Part shown: piece after piece, positions 27,215 to 36,012 of the stretch
Position numbering within the stretch: position 1 is the stretch's first letter
How the letters are laid out: every line of letters begins with the position of its first letter
DNA from: Bifidobacterium sp.
Lineage (GTDB): Bacteria; Actinomycetota; Actinomycetes; Actinomycetales; Bifidobacteriaceae
Assembly (NCBI RefSeq): GCF_022647885.1
Contig: NZ_JALCLM010000001.1
Coordinates: 1,844,610 to 1,908,609, forward strand
DNA: 64,000 nt
Reading direction: 5' to 3'
The notes under the pieces: model-generated
The model's input: only the letters and a program-made list of their open reading frames with translations
Databases searched by the model: none
Told to the model about the DNA's origin: nothing
Position numbers and translations under genes: made by a program

Positions 27215-27502
27215 TTAACTACCATTTCTGAAAAAAGATTTGAAATAGTGCATCAAATCTGAAAAAAGTTTGAATGCGTCTTCTTCACGTGCATTTTGAG
27301 CAAACAGCTCTAACGATTCCCCCTTTGAGACTCCACATCGCTTAATAAGCGCTATGCCTACGCTATTTTGGGTAAAAGAATCGAAACCGTCAGTACCGAA
27401 ATCAAGTACACACCCACCTCGATTAAACGAACACAGAAAAGCTTCTTTTCCAACAAATGACAATTGATTTTGGGAATCAGAAAACAATTGCTTATCAGTC
27501 AC
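27215..27502 (-). CDS. small protein coupled to restriction helicase (AbiJ N-terminal-like)
   Basis: A 95-residue protein starting with GTG in a GTGA overlap with the stop of the helicase gene, so its translation is tied to the helicase. The sequence pattern (LFSDSQNQLSFVGKEAF, then FTQNSVGIALIKRCGVSKGESLELF and KLFSDLMHYF) resembles the N-terminal domain that precedes variable effector domains in AbiJ-type abortive-infection proteins, but here it stands alone. It could be a truncated abortive-infection gene or an accessory subunit of the restriction-like system. The family likeness is from memory of the pattern and is weak. Confidence 0.5.
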   Translation of the reverse strand: MTDKQLFSDSQNQLSFVGKEAFLCSFNRGGCVLDFGTDGFDSFTQNSVGIALIKRCGVSKGESLELFAQNAREEDAFKLFSDLMHYFKSFFRNGS

Positions 27503-30024
27503 TGTGACAACTCTTCAAACTCTTGAACAGGTATTGCTGTATCGAAAAGCCCAACCCGCAGATCATGCTCATGTTTATCAATACCTGCATAGGATAGGCT
27601 GTCGTCTTCATAGCGTTTGAATTTGTAGACAGCATCGTTCATGCGCGCGCTATTGAATACGTTCAAACTCAGGAGCAGCTCAAAATCCTCTTTGGTGAGT
27701 CCTGTTACTTTCTTGAACAACTCCGGCTCAAGCTTGGTAATGACATCGCGTAAGGTCTGTTCGCGATAATCAGTCAAGTACATGAAGATAGGGATTCGCG
27801 TGGCAAACTTAATCAGCTTCTTCTGAATCTGCTCACGCAAACTTTTGGTTTCTTTCTCATCCTCCCGCACCTGTTTCTTTTCATCCGCAGAGAGCTTCTC
27901 GTCCTTGCTCTTCATCTCTTTGAGTTCATCGGACTTATTGATGATTTTTTCGAGATCATCATTGAGTTTTCGGAAACCTTCAATACTCATCAGCGCATCC
28001 ATTGCCTGCTGATTGTTCATGAGCTTGCGCAGTGTTAGATCGTCGACGTTTACAAGCAGCGCACTTTCCCAGCGTTTGGCAAGCAGCGTCGCCGAAGTAC
28101 CAGAAGAAGCAATGTCGAGAACATCCGTCGCATTGATCTGCTTCATGCTGCTTCCGTCATAGGCAAGCACAGGCAGGAAATGAATGAACTCACTCACACT
28201 CTGCTCAGGTGAAGTATTCTGGTCAGGATGCAATGCGCAGCTGTAATCGGCAATCTGCCTGAGCGCCCTCGTCGGCGCAAAGTCAAATACATAGCATTCC
28301 TTTTTGAGGATTTCTTGTTCGTTAGGATGCATTCCATCTGGATTATCAATTACCCACGGTGACTGAACGCGAAATGCCGCTTGGAAATACGTCTCAGGAC
28401 TTTTGAGATTGCGTAACATCAAGATCCCAGTCCAAGGTTTGACAGTCACCCCTGTTGTCAACTTACCGCACGATAAGGTGATTGTTTTCGACGCAAGCGG
28501 GTCAGCCATCGATTTACGAACAGGTTCCAAGGCAGCAAGGCCAATGCCAGCTGCAGCGCCTGCGGCAACGTTCACCGTGTAATCACGGAAAAATACATTT
28601 TGTCGTTCCTGCAACAGATTCGCCATAGCATAGCAGGATGCCACAGATGGCATGAACCAGAATGTGTGAGTCAGGATGTTTTTCAGACGTGCATCGGAGA
28701 AGGGCATGGGTGGCTTCTTCGCACCCAGCTTGAGTTCGTCTACCGTTGTTTCTGCAAAACCTCCACGGAGAAGATCAAGCCACTTTTGCACTTCGCTGCG
28801 GTGCTTGAAACTGGCTTCGTTGCCCTCACCGACAGCGGAGAAGAACTCGTTGAGGTCGAACTCGTCAAATTCGCCGCCCGAGGCGATTTCGCGAATCTGG
28901 TCAGGCATCTGATAGGTCATCAACACCATGCGAGGTAACGACGAGTAAGGATTGTCAGCGTTTTCGGGTTCCCACTGCTCTTTCGCCCGTTGCTCGTCAG
29001 AGTACGTCCAGTTAAAAATCTGTTCTTCGATGAACTCACCGTTAGCGATAGCCCGGAACGGCGTTCCGGATAGAAACAGATAAGCACCCGTGGTGATCGG
29101 CAGGAAATCCGTATCGCCCATCGCAAAGCCCTCATCGATGAGCTGAGCGACACCGTTCATATTGTCATTTTGCTCTCGCTTATCCTCTTCTTCGAAGAGT
29201 TCACGTGCACTGTCTCTCCAAGCACCGAAATGATATTCGTCGAAAATAACAAGATCCCAGTTGATCTCATGCACCCACTCATTACGAGCTTTAATGCCAC
29301 CAGCCTCATTCTTACCCAAGTAATCCTGGAACGACCCGAAGCACACTATTGGCCTAGATTTATCTGCCTTACCATATGTAAGTTGAGTCTCGCGAGAGAT
29401 GAACTGCCATCCGTCAAAATCCTCATGTGATTCAAGGTCCTCACGCCATGAATTCTCGACTGCTGGTTTAAAAGTCAATACGAGCACCCGTTTGTATCTC
29501 TGAGCTTTTGCGAACTCATAACTGGTGAACGTTTTACCGAAGCGCATCTTCGCATTCCAGAGAAAACGCGGCGGCTGACCTGGATTGTCTTGATTGAATT
29601 TCGTGAAATACTCTTGTGTTCTCTTTACGGCTTCAATCTGCTCTGGGCGCATACCGAAACGCTGCGTACGCTCGGTCAATGAACTCCTACGTTCACGTAC
29701 AGCCGAAATTGCATTCTGAACGTCTGTGACCGAGCAGATAAACCACTCACCAGCTACGTGCGTGAACTGTTGCTTGAGCAGCTGGTGAACGGCATGATCA
29801 TCGAAGGTGGAACCGTCATCACGCATTGCCGTTTCTTCAAGCACGATACGAACTTGTATATGCGCAGTTCTCGTCTGCTCTGCGATTCTGGTGCGAATAT
29901 CACGGTCTGTGTATCCTACTTTGAGCTGTCCTTTATGCGAAGCATCGTCAATTGCATAAGCGTAGATCTTAGGCGTAATCGCAGGTCGCTGAGGAAAGAA
30001 ACCGTCAGGCATCGTTGTCACCAT
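27499..30024 (-). CDS. GIY-YIG nuclease-helicase fusion, restriction subunit
   Basis: An 841-residue fusion. Residues 20-100 form a GIY-YIG-type domain of the T5orf172 kind (IYAYAID, LKVGYTDRDIRTRI, later GEWF). A superfamily-2 helicase follows, with Walker A MRFGKT (160-165), Walker B DEYH (262-265) and a C-terminal helicase half (TLSCGKLTTGVTV). A charged Lys/Glu-rich coiled coil lies near residues 710-740. It is the third gene of an operon after two methyltransferase-type genes, overlapping the second by 20 bp. The arrangement suggests that it translocates on and cuts DNA lacking the host methylation, with the GIY-YIG domain as nuclease (inferred). Confidence 0.82.
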   Translation of the reverse strand: MVTTMPDGFFPQRPAITPKIYAYAIDDASHKGQLKVGYTDRDIRTRIAEQTRTAHIQVRIVLEETAMRDDGSTFDDHAVHQLLKQQFTHVAGEWFICSVTDVQNAISAVRERRSSLTERTQRFGMRPEQIEAVKRTQEYFTKFNQDNPGQPPRFLWNAKMRFGKTFTSYEFAKAQRYKRVLVLTFKPAVENSWREDLESHEDFDGWQFISRETQLTYGKADKSRPIVCFGSFQDYLGKNEAGGIKARNEWVHEINWDLVIFDEYHFGAWRDSARELFEEEDKREQNDNMNGVAQLIDEGFAMGDTDFLPITTGAYLFLSGTPFRAIANGEFIEEQIFNWTYSDEQRAKEQWEPENADNPYSSLPRMVLMTYQMPDQIREIASGGEFDEFDLNEFFSAVGEGNEASFKHRSEVQKWLDLLRGGFAETTVDELKLGAKKPPMPFSDARLKNILTHTFWFMPSVASCYAMANLLQERQNVFFRDYTVNVAAGAAAGIGLAALEPVRKSMADPLASKTITLSCGKLTTGVTVKPWTGILMLRNLKSPETYFQAAFRVQSPWVIDNPDGMHPNEQEILKKECYVFDFAPTRALRQIADYSCALHPDQNTSPEQSVSEFIHFLPVLAYDGSSMKQINATDVLDIASSGTSATLLAKRWESALLVNVDDLTLRKLMNNQQAMDALMSIEGFRKLNDDLEKIINKSDELKEMKSKDEKLSADEKKQVREDEKETKSLREQIQKKLIKFATRIPIFMYLTDYREQTLRDVITKLEPELFKKVTGLTKEDFELLLSLNVFNSARMNDAVYKFKRYEDDSLSYAGIDKHEHDLRVGLFDTAIPVQEFEELSQ

Positions 30025-31534
30025 TCATAGGGCGAATACAACTTTCAATGAATAATTGCTCTTCTTTTGTGATGCCATATTTCTCGTACAACTTTTCGTC
30101 AGTCCATTCTTGAGTGCAGTCCTGAATAGGAACAAAAGCATATGCCTCACGTGTAATATGCTGGGAGAACATAAACTGCGAAACCAAGAATCTAAAGAAA
30201 CGTGTTTCCATGTAATTTCTGAGATTCTCAGCTTCTCTTTCACTATCAAATGCTCCTACAACTAGGTACGTCTCGTTGCAGATTACTTTAGGTGGCAGGA
30301 TGTGAATTTTAGTAAATACCTTTCTCATACCATTCTTATCAGGGCTACCAGCATGATCATAAGCAGAATATGCTGCAATGACCTTATACTTATTGATCCA
30401 TTCGCGACCATTAGTCACTTCCGCGCTGGGGAATCGACCTTCACCATTTTGCCAATGGAGTATGAGATCACCTTGTTGACGAGGCCGTACGTTAGTGGCA
30501 AGTCCAAATGGCTTACGACTTGAAACCTGAGTGTTCATCATTGACTCATGTCTAGACACTACTTTACGTACGACTGGAACAGCACGGCTGTTTCGAATAA
30601 AAATGGTGAACTCATCCAAGCCTCGAACGCTCTCATGCTCTTTACCATTAATTACGTTAATTACATTGCAACTACCAGGGTTGTCTCTATCCCACAGAAA
30701 ATAGCAGACACCTCCCGCAAGATCCACACCCGGGAAACATTCGTTTGCATTTTCGAAATCAACAAGCTGCCGTATACGTTTGTCCGCAAGCATAGAGGAA
30801 CGAAAACTGTTTAACCCCTTGCCACCGCCGAACCAACGAGACGGAATAATCATTGAGAGGTATCTTGGGTTAAGTTTCTCTGCCTGTTCGACAAACTTGT
30901 GATAAATCGGTGCAGCACTTTTACCGTAACCACCGTCGCTAAGCTGATATGGTGGGTTGCCCACGATGACATCAAACTGCATATCGTTGTAGATCCTCTC
31001 GGGATTAAATGTATGGATGAACTCGTACGTATAACTTTCAAGATCGCTCCCACGGTCATACTGCTCTTTGCTAGCACCGCAATAGACGCAGTTGTTCCCA
31101 GCCCATGTATGCTCAATCGCCCTGTAATGAATGTGCCCGTTCGCATCATCAAAAAGCGGTTCAATAGAGTATTCCCCATTTGCCTTCTTTGAGCAATAGA
31201 GTGTGCGACGAGCAAGGAGCGCAGTCAATTCAGTGATTGCGATACCCCAAACTTGATAGTTCAAAATATGATTGATTCGCTCTTGCAAATCCGGGAACTC
31301 ATCCTCTAAACCAACGAGTAGTCGCTTGGTAATTTCGCGAAGGAACACGCCGGTTTTAGTGAATGGGTCTAGGAAAGTAATCGAACTGTCATGCCATATA
31401 TCCGCTGGCAATAAATCCAATACTTGATTCGCCAGCTGCGGCGAGGTGAACACCTCATCATTGGAGAGGTTCGCCAAACAAGACAGTACGTCCGGATTGT
31501 ACGACATATTCCCAAGCTTCAAACGGCTACTCAT
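30005..31534 (-). CDS. Eco57I-type adenine-N6 DNA methyltransferase
   Basis: A 509-residue methyltransferase. The SAM-binding region FLDPFTKTGVFL is at residues 54-65 and the catalytic motif IV NPPY at 193-196 (VIVGNPPYQLSDGG), the gamma-class adenine-N6 signature. A CVYCG motif near residue 150 may bind zinc. The C-terminal part with EREAENLRNYMETRFFRFL resembles the target-recognition end of Eco57I-like enzymes. It overlaps the upstream gene by 8 bp and the downstream helicase by 20 bp, so the three form one operon. Expected to methylate host DNA as protection. Confidence 0.85.
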   Translation of the reverse strand: MSSRLKLGNMSYNPDVLSCLANLSNDEVFTSPQLANQVLDLLPADIWHDSSITFLDPFTKTGVFLREITKRLLVGLEDEFPDLQERINHILNYQVWGIAITELTALLARRTLYCSKKANGEYSIEPLFDDANGHIHYRAIEHTWAGNNCVYCGASKEQYDRGSDLESYTYEFIHTFNPERIYNDMQFDVIVGNPPYQLSDGGYGKSAAPIYHKFVEQAEKLNPRYLSMIIPSRWFGGGKGLNSFRSSMLADKRIRQLVDFENANECFPGVDLAGGVCYFLWDRDNPGSCNVINVINGKEHESVRGLDEFTIFIRNSRAVPVVRKVVSRHESMMNTQVSSRKPFGLATNVRPRQQGDLILHWQNGEGRFPSAEVTNGREWINKYKVIAAYSAYDHAGSPDKNGMRKVFTKIHILPPKVICNETYLVVGAFDSEREAENLRNYMETRFFRFLVSQFMFSQHITREAYAFVPIQDCTQEWTDEKLYEKYGITKEEQLFIESCIRPMNGDNDA

Positions 31535-32189
31535 ATTGGTTCACTTCCATGAAATGCGTAAGCGGATATTCTTTAATTGGCGTGGATATAGCTCTACCAA
31601 CGGCATCTTCATCGACGTCCATATTCTCAACCATGTCAAGTGTTGGCGCTGCAGTGGCGGTGTTCAACAGTGAATCGAATGTAAAGTCGCGTCGTTTAAT
31701 CTTGCTGCCTGTCACCAGTGACCATTCAGGGAACACGATTGGACTACCGTCGCTCTTAGTGAGCGTTAGCGCATCGCCGCACAAAATGTTCTTGTTAAGT
31801 AGGTAATGAATCGCGTCCCGAAACTCAGGTTTGCAGTTCTCCTTGAATTTACGAGTGTATTGCTTATTGACGATACCGAAGAGACGCTCGCGACATTCCC
31901 CAACATTGTCCTGCATGATATCCACTCCGTATATCGATGACACAGCCACGAACGTATACCGCTCATATTCGAGCTGACTCTTGCCATACCGTTTATTCAC
32001 CACTGCGAGCTTGCGTCTCAGTACTTCGGAAAGGAAGTTGCCATCGCCGCATGCCGGCTCCAGGAATCGACTGTCGATACGCTCAGTCTCCCTCTTTACC
32101 AAGTCAAGCATAGCGTTGACTTCACGAGGATTGGTGAACACCTCGCCGTGTTTCTCAACGCGCTGCTTAGACTTGACTTGTGACGACAT
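31527..32189 (-). CDS. methyltransferase-like protein without catalytic NPPY
   Basis: A 220-residue protein with a Rossmann methyltransferase front end: GEVFTNPREVNAMLDLV, then motif I FLEPACGDGNFL (residues 43-53) and YGVDIMQDNV (motif II). No NPPY-type motif IV is present and the protein is too short for a full enzyme, so it may be a SAM-binding partner or specificity-helper of the next methyltransferase rather than a separate enzyme. GGAGGT lies five bases before the ATG. It is the first gene of the restriction-like operon. It also contains CxxxFR-type polar segments I do not recognise. Confidence 0.75.
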   Translation of the reverse strand: MSSQVKSKQRVEKHGEVFTNPREVNAMLDLVKRETERIDSRFLEPACGDGNFLSEVLRRKLAVVNKRYGKSQLEYERYTFVAVSSIYGVDIMQDNVGECRERLFGIVNKQYTRKFKENCKPEFRDAIHYLLNKNILCGDALTLTKSDGSPIVFPEWSLVTGSKIKRRDFTFDSLLNTATAAPTLDMVENMDVDEDAVGRAISTPIKEYPLTHFMEVNQYE

Positions 32190-32493
32190 TTCTGACCTCC
32201 GTGTAGGCTCTCATATTACTGTTTTACGACGATAATCCCGACAAACTCAAAGCATTTGACGATTCCAGTCAGGGTTGGTCAGTCACAAATTTGCAGAGCG
32301 GTGGTGGCCTATCGTGCTTCTCCTGTGCGCTTAACCAACTATGATCTGAAACGGATTATATAAGTTCCAAAAGGTTAATTCATTATTCTCTATGATCTGC
32401 CCGTATCGGGTGACTCTGTTTTGTACAACACTCCAGAGCATATTTCATTCAACGTTACCTAGACTGCTATGTAAAGCGAGATATCATCAGAAT
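32190..32493. other. divergent intergenic region, methyltransferase operon / TIR gene
   Basis: About 300 bp without a gene between two divergent starts. It should hold promoters for both directions. I see AT-rich blocks around 32,340-32,400 but no convincing boxes. Confidence 0.5.
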
Positions 32494-33216
32494 ATGAGCG
32501 GATGCACAGCCCCTATACTGGGACACAGAACAGCAAGCGGAGCCGCAGCGTGCCCTATTCACGGAAGAGGCGGCTATGGATACTATTCACCCGCACCTTC
32601 ATATTACAGTCGGTCGGATTATGCGCATTCATATAGAGCGAGCAGTGACATGCGGTACTCATCTGGAACAAGTACAGTACGGCCACAATGGTCTCCAAGC
32701 ACTTCACCAGTAACATACACATCTGATGAGATCCGCGCACTGACACCGATCCGTCGTACTATCGAATCCGATTTCCGCCCTGAGAACGATCTCCGTGATA
32801 TTTTCCTCTGTCATGCTTGGGATGATAGACACGGCATAGCCACGAACTTACATGACAGACTTGTGAATCAAGGTGTGACAGTCTGGTTCAGTGAAAAGGA
32901 CATCGTACTAGGTGAACCATTTTTGAGAGAAATCGATAGAGGTCTCGCTAAATCGCGCACAGGTATTGTCCTTGTAACTCCTGCCCTATTAAAGCGAATT
33001 GACAGTCGCGGTGTTTCAGATAAGGAACTTTCTGAACTTCTTGCTAGAGACATACTAGTTCCTGTGCTGCACGATACTACATACGAAGAACTCCGTAGAA
33101 TTAGTCCATTGCTTGCCTCTCGCAATGGCTTAGACACTTCGGCTGATTCTTTAGAGGACATAGCGATTAAAATCAGCGAATTGGTTGCATTTGAAGACAA
33201 TCTAGCAACTGCGTAG
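32494..33216 (+). CDS. TIR-domain protein with Cys/His N-terminal motif
   Basis: A 240-residue protein. The first 25 residues hold Cys4, His11, Cys20 and His23 (CTAPILGHRTASGAAACPIH), which look like a compact zinc site. Residues 28-75 are Tyr/Ser-rich and probably disordered. Residues 101-225 form a TIR domain: RDIFLCHAWDD, GVTVWFSEKDIVLGE, GIVLVTPALL and DKELSELL, where Glu178 is the candidate NADase glutamate. TIR proteins in such islands usually deplete NAD+ when a partner senses infection; no obvious partner is adjacent, so the sensor may be its own N-terminus. Its end overlaps the helicase relic on the other strand. Confidence 0.8.
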   Translation: MSGCTAPILGHRTASGAAACPIHGRGGYGYYSPAPSYYSRSDYAHSYRASSDMRYSSGTSTVRPQWSPSTSPVTYTSDEIRALTPIRRTIESDFRPENDLRDIFLCHAWDDRHGIATNLHDRLVNQGVTVWFSEKDIVLGEPFLREIDRGLAKSRTGIVLVTPALLKRIDSRGVSDKELSELLARDILVPVLHDTTYEELRRISPLLASRNGLDTSADSLEDIAIKISELVAFEDNLATA

Positions 33217-33960
33217 TTTCGCCATTGGCAGATGTGAAGTGCGCACTCATACGGTGAGCTTCATCGACAATGGCGATATCCCAATGCACATCCTTGAACA
33301 TGTTCAATCTGTCGTCATCACGCGCGACCTGATCCATGCAGCAAATAAGCAGTGGATGATCTCTGAAAGGATTGCCGGTCGACGACAATACCTGCATATA
33401 CGGATCAAATTGCTCAAAATCAAGCCCGAACTTCGAACTAAGCTCGCCAGCTTAGCCAAGCCCCCCCCCAAACAAGGAAATGCTCATGCGTTCCGCAGCC
33501 GAACGCATGAGCATTTCCTTGATGTGTAACCCGGCCATGACTGTCTTACCTGCACCAGGATCGTCAGACAGCAGGAAACGAAGCGGCACCTTGGGCAGCA
33601 CGTCTTCATAGACGGCAGGAATCTGATGCGAAGCACCTCAGCAACAAGTCTGAAATTCTCCGGGTTGGCATCAAACGGCAGTACACGGTCGGACTGCCGA
33701 GCCAGATGCAGGTGCTTGACGGATTCCACATCAACGATTTCCTGCCCAAACGTCGAGCCATCCCCTGCACCGTAATACACCGTGACATCCTGGTTGGGCA
33801 CGATCCCTGAGACGACTGCACCGGCTTTGATATCGGAGAGAGTTAGTTCCGAATCGACCATGTTATCTTCCAAGTCCCGTTCTTCAGTCTTCAGTATCGT
33901 TTTGCCTCCCCCTATCGGAGCACTATCACCAATACTGAGATTATGCTGATTATATGACAA
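33173..33960 (-). pseudogene. SNF2-family helicase, N-terminal remnant
   Basis: Minus-strand fragments in several frames rebuild the first 250 or so residues of an SNF2-like helicase of the kind found in DISARM (DrmD) and related systems. They read [32 protein letters not shown], then [19 protein letters not shown] (Walker A), GNPFRDHPLLICCMDQVARD and WDIAIVDEAHRMSAHF (Walker B). Frameshifts lie near 33,630 and around the long palindrome at 33,473-33,521. The remaining helicase and everything downstream is missing, replaced by the TIR gene on the opposite strand. No other DISARM genes are present. Confidence 0.68.
33473..33521. repeat. perfect 21-bp palindrome inside the helicase relic
   Basis: Arms 33,473-33,493 (caaggaaatgctcatgcgtt plus c) and 33,501-33,521 are exact reverse complements around the 7-nt loop cgcagcc. 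A run of nine C lies just before it at 33,461-33,469. Confidence 0.85.
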
Positions 33961-35681
33961 TCAGCGATGAGAACTTTCAAGAACTTGTACAGTGTCTAGG
34001 TCGATGGGCATTGGCCTATTTTCTTAACTGCAGAGCCGAAGACATAGACATTCAAGGCAAAATCATGAAGAACACATCTCCCAAGCAGGACCAGACGCTT
34101 CTCACATTATGCGCGTTATTCATGAGCCGCAAAAGGGCAACGCCAAAAGAACTTCCCAGAGTATTTGAGTCCGATATTAGCCACCTAATCCATGGAGAAA
34201 CATCAACCGGGAATGCGCTACGCGCAGCCAGCGGCGGCGAACTACACAAGGTGCCTAAGAACATTAAAGAAGGGGAACAATATCTATTCAAGATTACCGA
34301 ATCCGTTTATCCCGCTTTATTGATTGATTATAAACAGCCACCTGAGAATGGTGCCAATTCTCGGTATTGGTCATATGACACGTATGGTAATCCTGTCAAT
34401 AGGGAATTCTGTAACTGGTTACGCATAAACAATGAAGCGTTCAAACATTTCAGTTCTGGCAACCAGACCCCAACTCTTTATTTAGTCCATAGCTCTGGTT
34501 TTGCAGGAAGCTTTCAGTTATATACGTTGGCAGAGCATGTCATCGATACAGCGTGGATTACTGCACTACGTAACAAAGAAACTAAAGATCCGCCGACTTT
34601 TACTGACTTGTTTTCTCAGGTTAAAAAAGTATTCGATGAAGTCAGAAATGGACTATCAACAGGCGAATATCATGGTATTGCATTAGTGGGTCTGTCGGGT
34701 GTTCTTCTACCCAATAGCGTGCAGGCATTTGACGTGGCCAATGTAAGAGTTCGGCGTTGGTTGCAAAGTGATACGCGTTTCTCGTCTGTTCTTGATGATC
34801 GATATTATTGTGGCGGTTCCGATGCAGGTTCAGAGGGACACCGGTTCCATTACCGAGGCGACATAGTGGCCGAAATACCAATAACTCTTAAGGTTACTGT
34901 TCCACAGCCACCGGAAGAAAGTTCTTCAGAAGAACGTTCTACAGAATTACATAGTCTCAGCAATGAGCTACGAGAGGCAATCAACTATAAAGTTCATTTG
35001 GTCCAGCTTGCTTTGCTGCTCTCGCAACAATCAAATTCTCCATCTGGGAGATGGACCTGGCAAACGATAATTGATCCATTATCCAACGGGAGCAGTATTG
35101 CTTTTGAGTCCAAAAGCCCTTACATCAATACTCAAGGCGCGCTGACATTGACTACCGATGATCTGGAAAACTGGAAGATTTGGTTGGAACGGATTCTGCA
35201 GCATGAGGAGAGTCTGCGAAATTGCTTCATCGGTGTTAGACATTTGCTGTCGGCTGTCAATGAACGAGAGAATCCGGATGACAGGTTACTTGACGCAGTT
35301 GTTGCTTGGGAGAATCTTGTAGGTGTTGATCATCAAACAACATTCAGAGTAACTGCAGCTTTGGCCTGCTTGCAATCTGATGAACCAGAAGTTTATCAGG
35401 AGAGACAAAAGCAATTCAGTAAAATCTATAACGTCCGAAGCAGAGTGATTCATGGATCTGACACAGCGGACAAAGTTGAAGTGGAGTTCAGACAAACGTA
35501 TGGAGAACCTGCCAGTGAAGTAGCGATTGCAACCGCTGTCAAGGCTTACCAAGCAGCATTAACATCACATCTAGAAATCCTTCATATACGCGATAGTGAA
35601 ACACGCAATCATTGTATTATAAAAGGCAAAGTGATTGAATCTATCCATAACGAATGTTCTCATAAATATGAATGGAGCTGA
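33954..35681 (+). CDS. HEPN-domain protein (ApeA-like), putative antiviral RNase
   Basis: A 575-residue soluble protein. The C-terminal 150 residues resemble the ApeA-type HEPN domain: LLDAVVAWENLVGVD, a helical stretch, then YNVRSRVIHGSD with the RNase motif R-x4-H at Arg495 and His500. Residues 1-400 are not recognised and may sense infection. ApeA is a single-gene antiphage system thought to cut RNA and shut down the cell; the same role is inferred here from the domain and the island context. It starts 7 bp inside the divergent helicase relic. Codon use looks AT-richer than the chromosomal backbone, in keeping with transfer. Confidence 0.7.
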   Translation: MTISDENFQELVQCLGRWALAYFLNCRAEDIDIQGKIMKNTSPKQDQTLLTLCALFMSRKRATPKELPRVFESDISHLIHGETSTGNALRAASGGELHKVPKNIKEGEQYLFKITESVYPALLIDYKQPPENGANSRYWSYDTYGNPVNREFCNWLRINNEAFKHFSSGNQTPTLYLVHSSGFAGSFQLYTLAEHVIDTAWITALRNKETKDPPTFTDLFSQVKKVFDEVRNGLSTGEYHGIALVGLSGVLLPNSVQAFDVANVRVRRWLQSDTRFSSVLDDRYYCGGSDAGSEGHRFHYRGDIVAEIPITLKVTVPQPPEESSSEERSTELHSLSNELREAINYKVHLVQLALLLSQQSNSPSGRWTWQTIIDPLSNGSSIAFESKSPYINTQGALTLTTDDLENWKIWLERILQHEESLRNCFIGVRHLLSAVNERENPDDRLLDAVVAWENLVGVDHQTTFRVTAALACLQSDEPEVYQERQKQFSKIYNVRSRVIHGSDTADKVEVEFRQTYGEPASEVAIATAVKAYQAALTSHLEILHIRDSETRNHCIIKGKVIESIHNECSHKYEWS

Positions 35682-35739
35682 TCGCAAACACTGCTTCTTT
35701 GCGACATTTTAAATTACGACACCATTCTTGTGGTCGGTG

Positions 35740-36012
35740 TCATTTTTTCTTGGCGATGAACCTTGATACCGCTTTAACCACTTTCGGCCCATACTTGACT
35801 GCGAAGCCCGCTATTGCAAGAACTACTGGCGCTATCGGAGCAACTGTCTTTGCAAACTGACTGCGACAGTTGTCGCACTTGCTGTACCTGTATGTCGACG
35901 GGAGTTCTCGATGACATTTCTCACATGTGCGAATCTTCCCAACGTTGAGGGTTGATTTATCATCTTCGTCTTTGTCATTTTGGTTCTGTACCGGACGTTT
36001 CAGTGGGTTCAT
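35740..36012 (-). CDS. small zinc-finger membrane protein
   Basis: A 90-residue protein: an acidic and basic N-terminus, a four-cysteine zinc site (Cys30-x2-Cys33 and Cys46-x2-Cys49, CEKCHRELPS and KCDNCR), then a hydrophobic helix at about 56-75 and a Lys-rich C-terminus ending AKKK. The ATG at 36,012 overlaps the end of the preceding gene by 38 bp, showing that they belong together. It is the third gene of a cassette with a zinc-ribbon protein and a two-helix membrane protein. Function unknown. Confidence 0.6.
   Translation of the reverse strand: MNPLKRPVQNQNDKDEDDKSTLNVGKIRTCEKCHRELPSTYRYSKCDNCRSQFAKTVAPIAPVVLAIAGFAVKYGPKVVKAVSRFIAKKK

Noticed and set aside
26680-35681. A complete DISARM or BREX system
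   Set aside because: Only an SNF2-helicase N-terminus is left; no DrmA, DrmB, DrmC, PglZ or BrxC-type gene is seen.
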